Origin: an uncultured Oscillospiraceae bacterium
Lineage (GTDB): Bacteria; Bacillota; Clostridia; Oscillospirales; Oscillospiraceae
Length of the DNA: 64,000 nt
Assembly (NCBI GenBank): GCA_947629795.1
Contig: CANRFC010000003.1
Location: forward strand, 87,956-151,955
Direction of reading: 5' to 3'
Shown: in pieces, positions 41,301 to 48,915 of the stretch
How positions within the stretch are numbered: position 1 is the first letter of the stretch
How the letters are laid out: the number at the start of each line of letters is the position of its first letter
Made by a program: the position numbers and the translations under genes
The notes under the pieces: model-generated
Told to the model about the DNA's origin: nothing
Databases searched by the model: none
Seen by the model: the letters and a program-made list of their open reading frames with translations, nothing else

Positions 41301-42143
41301 ATGAACAACGAGCGCAAAAAGGGCTTCCTGGCCGGCGTGCTGGCCTCTGCTCTTGTCCTCGGCCTGGGCGGCGCCGCCCTGGCCGCGGGCCGCACCATTT
41401 CCGTAGACGACGGCATTGCCGTCACCATCAACGGCGTCCCCTTCACCCCCAAGGACGTCAACGGCAAGGAGGTCCCCCTCTTCCTCTATGAGGGCACCAC
41501 CTACGCCCCCGTCCGTGCCTTTGCTGAGGCGGCGGGGCTCAGCGTGGACTACGACGCCGAGGCCTACACCGCCCGCATCGAGACCCCGGACTACACCCTT
41601 CAGTCCGACCCCGCTTCCGGCAGCTATATCACCGCCGACAAGGCCAGGGAGCTGGCCCTGGCCGACGCCGGGGTCAATGCCGCCGACGCCCTCTTCCTCA
41701 AGGCCGCCCTGGACTGGGAGGACTACTATGAGGACGGCAAGAAGGTCAACAAGGTCATCTACGAGGTGGAGTTCTGCGCCGGCACCACCGAGTACGACTA
41801 CGAGCTGGACGCCCTCACCGGAGCGGTGCTGAAAAAGGAGCTGGACCTGCCCGACTTTGACTGGGCCCGCCACGACGGCTACCACATCGGCCATCACGGC
41901 GAGGAGGACCACCACGACGATGACCACCACACCGCCGCCCCCGCCGACCTCATCACCGCCGACAGGGCCAAGGAGATCGCCCTGGGCAGGCTCCCCGGCG
42001 CCGCGGTGGTCCAGTGCGAGCTGGACTACGAGGACGACAAGGGCCGCTGGGAGTACGAGCTGGAGCTGGTACTGAACGGGGTGGAGTACGACTGTGAGGT
42101 CCACGCCGCCACCGGCGAGATCCTGAAGTGGGAAAAGGACTGA
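41301..42143 (+). CDS. Secreted PepSY-domain protein with copper-amine-oxidase-like N-domain and His-rich linker
   Basis: A 280-residue exported protein. A signal peptide (MNNERKKGFLAGVLASALVL, to about residue 29) is followed by a short stalk-type domain (INGVPFTPKDVNGKEVPLFL, TTYAPVRAFAEAAGL) and two PepSY domains (about 112-180 and 215-280; TADKARELALADAGV, YEVEF; TADRAKEIALGRLPGA, YELELVLNGVEYD). Between them lies a His/Asp-rich run (HIGHHGEEDHHDDDHH), a probable metal site. PepSY domains often inhibit or chaperone secreted peptidases. ATG 41301 follows AAAGGAG. Monocistronic. Confidence 0.85.
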   Translation: MNNERKKGFLAGVLASALVLGLGGAALAAGRTISVDDGIAVTINGVPFTPKDVNGKEVPLFLYEGTTYAPVRAFAEAAGLSVDYDAEAYTARIETPDYTLQSDPASGSYITADKARELALADAGVNAADALFLKAALDWEDYYEDGKKVNKVIYEVEFCAGTTEYDYELDALTGAVLKKELDLPDFDWARHDGYHIGHHGEEDHHDDDHHTAAPADLITADRAKEIALGRLPGAAVVQCELDYEDDKGRWEYELELVLNGVEYDCEVHAATGEILKWEKD

Positions 42144-42151
42144 CCAGCAGC

Positions 42152-42190
42152 AAAAAGCGGGCCCGGAGCACAGCTCCGGGCCCGTTTTCT
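42152..42190. terminator. Bidirectional terminator, PepSY / galU
   Basis: A perfect 12-bp stem (42158-42169 with 42173-42184) flanked by A5 and T4, between convergent genes. Confidence 0.92.
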
Positions 42191-42196
42191 GTTCTC

Positions 42197-43066
42197 TTAC
42201 AACCCCCTGGCCTTGTCCTTGAGGAACCCCCGCAGCCAATCCCCCGTCTCCGGGTGGTCCAGGGCGAAGTCGATGGTGGCCTCCAGGAAGCCCTTCAGGT
42301 TGCCGGTGTCGTAGCGCCGGCCCTGGAAGTCCACCGCCACCATCTTCTCCCGCTTGCACAGCTTCCGCAGGCCGTCGGTGAGCTGGATCTCCCCGCCGTA
42401 GCCGGGTTCCAGGTCCTCCAGGATGTCAAAGACGCCGGGGGAGAGCACGTACCGGCCCAGGATGGCGTAGTTGGAGAAGATCTGGTCGGGCCGGGGCTTC
42501 TCCACCATGTCGGAGGCCAGGAAGACCCGCTCCTCCAGGGGAGAGACCTGCACCGAGCAGTATTTTCCGATGACCTCGGTGGCCACCTCCTGCACGCCCA
42601 CGGCGCTGGCCTCGTACTTCTCGGCGGCCTCGATGAGCTGGCCGATGACCGGCTTTTCCGAGCGCATCACATCGTCGCCCAGGAGCACGGCGAAGGGCTC
42701 GTCCCCCACGAAGCGGCGGGCCCGGGAGATGGCGTGGCCCAGGCCCTTGGTCTCCTTCTGCCGGACGTAGAAGATGTTGGCCAGGTCGGCGGCCTTTTTG
42801 ACCTCCTCCAGCTCCTTCTCCTTCCCCGCCGACTCCAGGCGGCGCTCCAGCTCGGGATAGTAGTCAAAGTAGTCGTCCATGGCCGACTTGGCCCGGTTGG
42901 TGACGATGAGGATGTCCTCGATGCCGGCGGCGACCGCCTCCTCGATGATGTACTGGATGGCGGGCTTGTCCACCAGGGGAAGCATCTCCTTGGGCACCGT
43001 CTTGGTGGCCGGCAGCATCCGGGTCCCCAGCCCGGCTGCGGGGATGACGGCCTTGCGAACTTTCAT
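42197..43066 (-). CDS. galU: UTP-glucose-1-phosphate uridylyltransferase
   Basis: A 289-residue enzyme making UDP-glucose. It has KAVIPAAGLGTRMLPATKTVPKEMLPLVDKP at the N-terminus (first part shown only as the GLGTRMLPATK core), FAVLLGDDVM around the nucleotide site, and KPRPDQIFSNYAILGRYVL and YDTGNLKGFLEATIDFAL further on. ATG 43066 follows AAGGAGG; the longer frame to 43198 runs into queT. It lies 25 nt after queT on the same strand, probably co-transcribed, though the link looks incidental. Confidence 0.95.
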   Translation of the reverse strand: MKVRKAVIPAAGLGTRMLPATKTVPKEMLPLVDKPAIQYIIEEAVAAGIEDILIVTNRAKSAMDDYFDYYPELERRLESAGKEKELEEVKKAADLANIFYVRQKETKGLGHAISRARRFVGDEPFAVLLGDDVMRSEKPVIGQLIEAAEKYEASAVGVQEVATEVIGKYCSVQVSPLEERVFLASDMVEKPRPDQIFSNYAILGRYVLSPGVFDILEDLEPGYGGEIQLTDGLRKLCKREKMVAVDFQGRRYDTGNLKGFLEATIDFALDHPETGDWLRGFLKDKARGL

Positions 43067-43091
43067 TGGGCATCCTCCTTTGGATACAAGA

Positions 43092-43610
43092 TTAAAGGGC
43101 GGCCAGGCGCTTTTCCGGGATGAGCGCCCGGAACACCTTGACCTTGGGCAAGAGGGCCAGCAGGGCCAGGCCCAGGATGTAGCAGACCACCAGCTCACCG
43201 AAGCCCACGGAGAGGGCGTTGGCGGCGTAGAGGGGCCAGAAGCTCCCCCCGAAGCCCCCCGCCAGGGACCAGGCGATCTCCCCGCCCACGATGACGGCGT
43301 TGCAAAGCACCGGGGGCAGCGGGGCCAGCCACCTGTTGGGACAGTGGGCCGTCAGGAAGCAGGCGAGAGCCGTAGCCAGGGTGCCGAAGACCCAGTCCAG
43401 CACATAGGGCGAGCCCAGCAGATTGGCCAGGAAGCAGCCCACGATGAGCCCCGGCGCGGCCCAGGGGAACAGGAAGGGCAGCACGGTCATGGCCTCGGCC
43501 ACCCGGTACTGCACCTCCCCGTACTGGAAGGGCAGCGCGAGGGTGAGGACGGTATACACCGCCGCCACCACGGCTCCGTAGGCCAGGTCCTTGGTGGAAA
43601 ATTTGCGCAT
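43092..43610 (-). CDS. queT: Queuosine precursor ECF transporter S-component (QueT family)
   Basis: A 172-residue membrane protein with about six spans. The family pattern LPFQYGEVQYRVAEAMTVLP, then PGLIVGCFLANLLG and DWVFGTLATALA matches QueT, the substrate-binding unit that works with a shared energy-coupling module to import queuine or preQ1 for tRNA modification. A structured leader upstream fits riboswitch control. The start ATG 43610 follows GGAGGTAATG. No ecf ATPase genes are nearby, as usual for group II ECF systems. Confidence 0.9.
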   Translation of the reverse strand: MRKFSTKDLAYGAVVAAVYTVLTLALPFQYGEVQYRVAEAMTVLPFLFPWAAPGLIVGCFLANLLGSPYVLDWVFGTLATALACFLTAHCPNRWLAPLPPVLCNAVIVGGEIAWSLAGGFGGSFWPLYAANALSVGFGELVVCYILGLALLALLPKVKVFRALIPEKRLAAL

Positions 43611-43623
43611 GATGACATTACCT

Positions 43624-43744
43624 CCATTTTTTGTTTAGAGTACGCGCGCCACGTACAGCGGCAGCGGGTCCTTACCCCGGGGGCACGGCGCATCGCCCCC
43701 GGACGGCTTTCGCACTGCCGGTTGGACTGGGTGGGGAACCAGTC
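43624..43744 (-). promoter_or_regulatory. Structured 5' leader of queT, candidate preQ1 riboswitch
   Basis: The leader after a TATAAT box (43756-43751) can fold into GACTGG/CCAGTC (43725-43744), CGGCAG/CTGCCG (43715-43720 with 43659-43664) enclosing CCGGGGGC/GCCCCCGG (43695-43702 with 43677-43684), and GTACG/CGTAC (43040-type stem at 43040+600, that is 43640-43644 with 43652-43656). An A-rich TCTAAACAAAAAAT tract lies directly before the ribosome site, as in preQ1-sensing RNAs. The class is not determined; preQ1-III is most plausible by size and phylum. Confidence 0.5.
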
Positions 43745-43809
43745 GAGGGTATTATAGCACAGGGTTTTCAAAAAGGAAAGAGGGAAAGCCCAAAGGCTTC
43801 GGAAGGAGG

Positions 43810-43852
43810 AAAAGTGTGAAAGGGGACTATCAGAGTCCCCTTTCACACTTTT
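43810..43852. repeat. Perfect 19-bp-arm palindrome
   Basis: Arms 43810-43828 and 43834-43852 are exactly complementary around a 5-nt ATCAG loop. First of a chain of palindromes in the queT - M23 gap; there is no coding sequence here. Confidence 0.95.
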
Positions 43853-43858
43853 CAGTCA

Positions 43859-43882
43859 ACTTTTTGAACTTGTTCAAAAAGT
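43859..43882. repeat. Perfect 11-bp-arm palindrome
   Basis: ACTTTTTGAAC (43859-43869) and GTTCAAAAAGT (43872-43882) around TT. It directly abuts the next, larger palindrome. Confidence 0.93.
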
Positions 43883-43930
43883 CCTCAGTCTGTCAAAAAA
43901 GCCTTCCCAGGCTTTTTTGACAGACTGAGG
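43883..43930. repeat. Perfect 22-bp-arm palindrome
   Basis: Arms 43883-43904 and 43909-43930 are perfectly complementary around TCCC; each contains a run of six A or T next to GCCT/AGGC. Largest inverted repeat in the window. Confidence 0.96.
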
Positions 43931-43954
43931 AGGGGCCGGGGCCCCTCCTCTTTT
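43927..43954. terminator. GC hairpin with T tail at the end of the palindrome chain
   Basis: GAGGAGGGGCC (43927-43937) pairs with GGCCCCTCCTC (43940-43950), followed by TTTTG. It overlaps the last bases of the 22-bp palindrome. By tail it would terminate plus-strand transcripts, yet the flanking genes are both on the minus strand, so its role is unclear. Confidence 0.7.
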
Positions 43955-44027
43955 GTGCGGATTTTTTCTTGACTTTTCGGACCGGCTGGTGTATGCTGTC
44001 TTATCATTTAGATATTCATCTAAATAA

Positions 44028-44768
44028 TTATTTCTCCGGCAGATACTCCAGGGGATCCACGCTGACGCCGGCCTTGGTCATGGACAGGTGCAGATGGCTG
44101 CCCATGCCGCTCTCGGCGATGGCGGTCTTTCCCACCGAGCCGATGACGTCCCCGGTGCGCACCGTGTCGCCGATCTCCACCGTGGGCACCTTCTCCAGAT
44201 TGGAGCAGGTGGACATGACCTCGTTGGCGTGAAGGATGACCACCGTGGTGCCCATCAGGTCGTCCTGGTAGATGTCGGTGACTGTGCCCCCGGCGGGGGC
44301 CATCACCGCCGTGCCCACAATGGCGGCGATATCCACGCCGTCGTGGGTCCGCCAGTCGGCCATGGTGGCGTCATAGGACAGGGTCTCCACCGCCCAGGGC
44401 CGCAGGAGCTCCCCCTTCACCGGCCAGGTGAACACCGAGGCGGTGGCCGTCCCCAGCTCTGCCTCGCCCACGGTCTGGGTCTCCGCGGGGGCGGGGGTGG
44501 GAGCCGGGGTGGGCTTCACCGTGGGTGTGGGAGAGGGAGTGGGTCTGGGTGTGGCAGTGGCAGGCGGGACCGGGGTGACCGAGGGACGGGGGGTGGCGGT
44601 GACCACCACCTGGGCCGGCCCTGAGACCGGCTGCTCCGGCCCACTCAGGCCCGAGAAGAGGAAATAGCCCGAAACTCCAAGCGCGGTGACGCACAGGAGA
44701 AGGACTATGTAGAAGCCCTTCCCAGCCATGAAGTCGCTGACGCGCTCTGCCATGGAACGTTTTTGCAT
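44028..44768 (-). CDS. M23 (LytM) family peptidase-like protein, SpoIIQ-like layout
   Basis: A 246-residue single-pass membrane protein: span at about residues 18-41 (GFYIVLLLCVTALGVSGYFL), a Pro/Thr-rich stalk (about 45-100) and a C-terminal M23 domain with HDGVDIAAIVGTAVMAPAGG and the metal motif HLHLS. HxxxD is present, so an active zinc site is possible. The size, anchor and stalk resemble clostridial SpoIIQ, which takes part in forespore engulfment, and a spoVT gene is in the window; this role is an inference. Monocistronic. Confidence 0.83.
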   Translation of the reverse strand: MQKRSMAERVSDFMAGKGFYIVLLLCVTALGVSGYFLFSGLSGPEQPVSGPAQVVVTATPRPSVTPVPPATATPRPTPSPTPTVKPTPAPTPAPAETQTVGEAELGTATASVFTWPVKGELLRPWAVETLSYDATMADWRTHDGVDIAAIVGTAVMAPAGGTVTDIYQDDLMGTTVVILHANEVMSTCSNLEKVPTVEIGDTVRTGDVIGSVGKTAIAESGMGSHLHLSMTKAGVSVDPLEYLPEK

Positions 44769-44842
44769 TGGTTTTTAACACCTCCGAGGGTCATTTTGCC
44801 CGCTGTGCCGCCATTTATACCCTCCAAAAGAAAAAACTTGCT

Positions 44843-44871
44843 TTGACTTGCCCCCCGTTTTGCCGTATAAT
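44843..44871 (+). promoter_or_regulatory. Promoter of the MacAB-like operon
   Basis: TTGACT (44843-44848), 17 nt, perfect TATAAT (44866-44871). The start codon is 118 nt away, leaving an AT-rich leader with no structure I can name. Confidence 0.8.
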
Positions 44872-44988
44872 GGTTCAAATGCGAAAAATTTTCCCTGTCT
44901 TTATTAAAAATTAATCCTCTATTTACACTTTTTCCATTCCGCCGTGATATACTGCCAACTTGAAATGGATCAGAAGGAGACTCTGCTT

Positions 44989-46821
44989 ATGGCTCAGCAA
45001 ACATTTTCAGGATCCGCTCCCGCCGTGGAGACCCCCGCTGCCGGGGCGTCCGCCGGGACTGCCGCCAAGACTGCCCCCAAGTTCCAGGCCCCCAAGAAAA
45101 AGAAGAAGTGGATCAAGCGGCTCATTGTCATCGTGGTGATCGTGGCCCTTCTGGCGGGGCTTCTGGCCATGTGCTCCAAAAAGGGCACCTCCGCCATCTC
45201 GGGGGCCTACCTCCCCGCCCAGGCCCAGACCAGGGACATCACTGTGGCGGTCACCGGTCCCGGTACCATCAAGCCCAACGACACCTTCCGGGCCACCACC
45301 CTGGTGCGGGGGGAGATCCTCTCCGCCCCCTTTGAGGAGGGGGACACCCTCTCCAAGGACGATGTGCTCTTCACCATCGACGCCTCCAACGTGGAGGACG
45401 CCATCCGCCAGGCCGAACTGGGGGTGGAGCAGGCCAAGGACACGGTGGAGCGCTCCCGGGCCGGGGTGGACTCCTCCCGGCTCTCGGTGGACTCGGCTCA
45501 GCTCCAGTATGACAGCCTCCTCCGCACCCGGAACGACAACGCTGAGGACCGGCAGGTGAAGGCCAACGCCGCCGGCGTGGTCAACAAGCTCTATGTGGAC
45601 CCCGGCGACACCGTCTCTGCCGGCACCCCCATCGCCGATATCCTGGACCGGGACAACATGAAGCTCACCGTCCCCTTCCACAGCGTGGACGCCAAGAGCT
45701 TCACCATAGGCCAGAGCGCCACCGTCCAGGTTGCGGGCACCGCCGAGACTCTCTACGGTTCCATCTCCGAGATCGCCGCCACCGACTCGGTAGGGCTGGG
45801 CGGCACCATGACCCGGAATGTCACCGTCACCGTGAGCAACCCCGGTGCCCTCTCCCCCGCCTCCCTGGGCACCGCCCAGGTGGGGAGCGTCACCTGCGCC
45901 GCCTCGGGCCCCTTCGCGTACAGCGAGAGCAAGCAGCTCATCGCCCTCTACTCCGGCAAGCTGGAGACCCTGAACATTCAGGAGGGGGACCGGGTCTATA
46001 AGGACCAGGTGGTGGGCGAGTTCGAGGAGAAGGACTTCCAGGACCAGATCGACGCCGCCGAGATCGCCCTGAAGAACGCCCAAATCGGCCTGACCAACGC
46101 CCAGATCTCTCTGCGGGACGCCGAGCTGGCCCTGGAGAACTCCGAAAACGCCCTCCAGAGCGCCAAGGACAACCTGGACGACTACACCATCACCTGTCCC
46201 ATCGACGGCACGGTCATCGAGAAGAACTACAAACAGGGGGACAACATCGACCCCTCCACCGCCTCGGCCACCGGGGGCAGCGCCTTCATGGCGGTCATCT
46301 ACGACATGTCCCGGCTGACCTTTGACATCAACGTCTCCGAGCGGGACGTGGTCCAGCTCTCGGTGGGCCAGAAGGTCTCCTTCACCGCCGACGCCCTGGA
46401 CTCCGCCGCCTTCACCGGCGTGGTGGAGAAGATCAACATCAACGGCACCACCGTCAACGGCAACACCTCCTACCCCGTCACCGTGGCAGTGGACGGCAAC
46501 GGCCTGGACCTGGCCCAGCAGGGCCTTCTCCCCGGCATGAGCGTGTCGGCCAACATCATTGTGGAAGAGGTGGGCAGCGTCCTGGCCATCCCCGTGGACG
46601 CGGTGAACCGGGAAAACGGCGGCACCGTCCTGGTGGCCCTCCCCGGCGCCCTGGACGAAAACGGCAACCTCACCGACCTCACCAAGACCGAGCAGCGCCA
46701 GGTGGAGCTGGGCCGCAACGATTCTGAGTACATCGAGGTCCTCTCCGGCCTGGAGGAGGGGGACACCGTCCTCATCAAGAACTCCGCCTCCAACCTGTTG
46801 GACGCCATGATGGGGATGTAA
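44989..46821 (+). CDS. HlyD/MacA-type efflux adaptor (membrane fusion protein)
   Basis: A 610-residue adaptor with an N-terminal span (about 40-60, RLIVIVVIVALLAGLLAMC). It has lipoyl-like halves (TVAVTGPGTIKPNDTFR; ITCPIDGTVIEKNYKQGDNI), coiled-coil segments (AIRQAELGVEQAKDTVERSR; ALKNAQIGLTNAQISLRDAE) and beta-barrel/membrane-proximal regions. Two lipoyl/hairpin units appear, making it longer than MacA. In a monoderm it bridges to the ABC permease and wall. ATG 44989 is preceded by AGAAGGAGAC. Next genes encode the ATPase (3 nt on) and permease. Confidence 0.9.
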   Translation: MAQQTFSGSAPAVETPAAGASAGTAAKTAPKFQAPKKKKKWIKRLIVIVVIVALLAGLLAMCSKKGTSAISGAYLPAQAQTRDITVAVTGPGTIKPNDTFRATTLVRGEILSAPFEEGDTLSKDDVLFTIDASNVEDAIRQAELGVEQAKDTVERSRAGVDSSRLSVDSAQLQYDSLLRTRNDNAEDRQVKANAAGVVNKLYVDPGDTVSAGTPIADILDRDNMKLTVPFHSVDAKSFTIGQSATVQVAGTAETLYGSISEIAATDSVGLGGTMTRNVTVTVSNPGALSPASLGTAQVGSVTCAASGPFAYSESKQLIALYSGKLETLNIQEGDRVYKDQVVGEFEEKDFQDQIDAAEIALKNAQIGLTNAQISLRDAELALENSENALQSAKDNLDDYTITCPIDGTVIEKNYKQGDNIDPSTASATGGSAFMAVIYDMSRLTFDINVSERDVVQLSVGQKVSFTADALDSAAFTGVVEKININGTTVNGNTSYPVTVAVDGNGLDLAQQGLLPGMSVSANIIVEEVGSVLAIPVDAVNRENGGTVLVALPGALDENGNLTDLTKTEQRQVELGRNDSEYIEVLSGLEEGDTVLIKNSASNLLDAMMGM

Positions 46822-46824
46822 GCC

Positions 46825-47598
46825 ATGGAACACCTCATTGAGTTCAAGGACGTCTACAAGATCTACCAGATGGGCGACGAGGCCGTCCACGCCCTGGACG
46901 GAGTGAGCCTGACCATCGACCCCGGGGAATTCGTAGCCATCGTGGGCCAGTCGGGCTCGGGCAAGTCCACCGCCATGAACATCATCGGCTGCCTGGATGT
47001 GCCCACCTCGGGCTCCTACCATCTGGCGGGGGTAGACGTGTCCACCATGGACGACGACCAGCAGGCCGAGATCCGCAACAAGATGCTGGGCTTCATCTTC
47101 CAGCAGTATAACCTGATCCCCAAGCTCAATGTGCTGGAGAACGTGGAGCTCCCCCTTCTCTACGCCGGGGTGGGCGCCGAGGAGCGGCACCAGCGGGCCC
47201 TCCGGGCCCTGGATCGGGTGGGCCTGAGCGACAAGAAGAAGAACCTGCCCTCCCAGCTCTCCGGCGGCCAGCAGCAGCGGGTGTCCATCGCCCGGGCCCT
47301 GGCGGGGGACCCCTCGGTCATCCTGGCCGACGAGCCCACCGGCGCCCTGGACTCCCGCACCGGCCGGGAGGTCCTCTCCTTCCTGCAAAAGCTCAACGCC
47401 GAGGGAGACACGGTGGTCCTCATCACCCACGACAACTCCATCGCCGTGAAGGCCAAGCGCATCGTGCGCCTGGCCGACGGCAAGGTGGTCTACGACGGGG
47501 ACGCCCACGACCCCCAGGCGGTGGTCCAGCCCGAGGAGACCGACGACCTTCCCGGCGAGGGCTTCACCGAGCCGACGGGAGAGGAGGCGCCGGTATGA
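46825..47598 (+). CDS. MacB-type ABC exporter ATP-binding protein
   Basis: A 257-residue ABC ATPase of the LolD/MacB class, with Walker A GQSGSGKST, Q-loop FIFQQYNLIPKLN, signature LSGGQQQRVSIARAL and Walker B VILADEPTGALD followed by LITHD. A C-terminal acidic tail of about 25 residues is extra. It overlaps the permease gene by 4 nt (ATGA) and lies 3 nt after the adaptor. Confidence 0.95.
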   Translation: MEHLIEFKDVYKIYQMGDEAVHALDGVSLTIDPGEFVAIVGQSGSGKSTAMNIIGCLDVPTSGSYHLAGVDVSTMDDDQQAEIRNKMLGFIFQQYNLIPKLNVLENVELPLLYAGVGAEERHQRALRALDRVGLSDKKKNLPSQLSGGQQQRVSIARALAGDPSVILADEPTGALDSRTGREVLSFLQKLNAEGDTVVLITHDNSIAVKAKRIVRLADGKVVYDGDAHDPQAVVQPEETDDLPGEGFTEPTGEEAPV

Positions 47599-48812
47599 AT
47601 TTCGGGCAATCCTTCAAGCTGGCCATCAAGAGCCTGCTCACCAGCAAGATGCGGGCCTTGCTCACCATGCTGGGCATCATCATCGGCGTGGCCGCCGTCA
47701 TCATCATCACCTCCCTGGGCAACGGCATGCAGAACTACATGAACGACCAGTTCGAACAGATGGGCTCCAACCTGGTCCAGGTCTACGTCTACTCCTCAGG
47801 CACCTCCATGGACGTGGATGCCGACGACATGTTCACTCTGGTCTCCAAGTACCCCAAGTACCTCACCGGAGTGACCCCCTACTCCAGCGTCTCCCCCGCC
47901 GTGCGCCACGGCTCGGACGACTATAAGCGCACCAAGGTCTACGGCGTGGGCGAGAGCTTCTTCAACGCCGACAAGGGCACCACCATGCAGGGCGAGGAGC
48001 TGGGGAAGGGCCGGTTCCTCTCCTATCTGGACGTGGAGCGGGAGCAGGCGGTGTGCGTCATCGGCTCCTACCTGGAAAAGGCCGCCTTCTCCGGCGACGC
48101 CCTGGGCCAGACCCTCACCCTCTCCGGAGCCCCCTATACCGTCATCGGCGTCTTTGACCAGGGGGGCGACGGCAGTGAGGGCAGCGGGGACGACGTGATC
48201 TATATCCCCTACACCCTGGCCGGGCGCATGGGCAGCAGCTACATGGATATGTACCTGTTCACCTCGGCCGACCGCTCCACCGCCTCCACCGCCAAGGGCA
48301 TCGTGGAGAACTTCCTCTTCAAGGCCTATCAGGATACCGACTACTACCAGGCCATCACCGCCGCCGAGATGATGGACGCCATAGACTCCATGGTGGACCT
48401 GCTCATGAGCATCCTCACCCTCATCGCCGCCATCTCCCTGCTGGTGGGCGGCATCGGCATCATGAACATCATGCTGGTCTCGGTCACCGAGCGCACCCGG
48501 GAGATCGGCGTGCGCAAGTCCCTGGGGGCCAAGCGCCGGGACATCCGCAGCCAGTTCATCATCGAGGCGGGCACCACCTCGGCCATCGGCGGGGTCATCG
48601 GCATTGGCCTGGGCATCGTCATGGCCAACGTCATCACCTTCGTCATGGGCCAGATCGTGGGCACCGGCAGCAGCGACTTCCACGCCATCCCCACCCTGGG
48701 CGGCATCGCCGTGGCCTTCGGGGTGTCGGTGGCCATCGGCGTCCTCTTCGGCTACCTCCCCGCCAACAAGGCCGCCAAGCTCAATCCCATCGACGCCCTG
48801 CGGTACGACTAA
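47595..48812 (+). CDS. MacB-type ABC exporter permease (FtsX fold)
   Basis: A 405-residue permease with four spans. The first follows KMRALLTMLGIIIGVAAVIIITSLG; a large extracellular MacB_PCD domain occupies about 50-270; three spans close the protein (about 285-400, with VGGIGIMNIMLVSVTERTREIGVRKSLGAKRRDI, a signature of this family). It is the final gene of an adaptor-ATPase-permease exporter, likely for peptides, lipids or antibiotics; the cargo is unknown. Confidence 0.95.
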   Translation: MNFGQSFKLAIKSLLTSKMRALLTMLGIIIGVAAVIIITSLGNGMQNYMNDQFEQMGSNLVQVYVYSSGTSMDVDADDMFTLVSKYPKYLTGVTPYSSVSPAVRHGSDDYKRTKVYGVGESFFNADKGTTMQGEELGKGRFLSYLDVEREQAVCVIGSYLEKAAFSGDALGQTLTLSGAPYTVIGVFDQGGDGSEGSGDDVIYIPYTLAGRMGSSYMDMYLFTSADRSTASTAKGIVENFLFKAYQDTDYYQAITAAEMMDAIDSMVDLLMSILTLIAAISLLVGGIGIMNIMLVSVTERTREIGVRKSLGAKRRDIRSQFIIEAGTTSAIGGVIGIGLGIVMANVITFVMGQIVGTGSSDFHAIPTLGGIAVAFGVSVAIGVLFGYLPANKAAKLNPIDALRYD

Positions 48813-48816
48813 GGTC

Positions 48817-48840
48817 CGGGCGGATGAGGACATCCGCCCC
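48817..48840. repeat. Small GC palindrome after the MacAB-like operon
   Basis: GGGCGGATG (48818-48826), AGGA, CATCCGCCC (48831-48839), followed by CTACG and no T run. It may be a weak terminator or a dispersed palindromic unit. Rest of the 103-bp gap shows no other feature. Confidence 0.6.
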
Positions 48841-48915
48841 TACGAAAACCGTGGCACCCACCGCCCCCATCGGCCCACCGGGTTTTCCCCCAACCTCACA
48901 TAAGGAGCGAACACC

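Noticed and set aside
45007..47508. 833-residue minus-strand open frame
   Set aside because: Shadow of the adaptor and ATPase genes; composition is Gly/His/Val-rich with no ribosome site.
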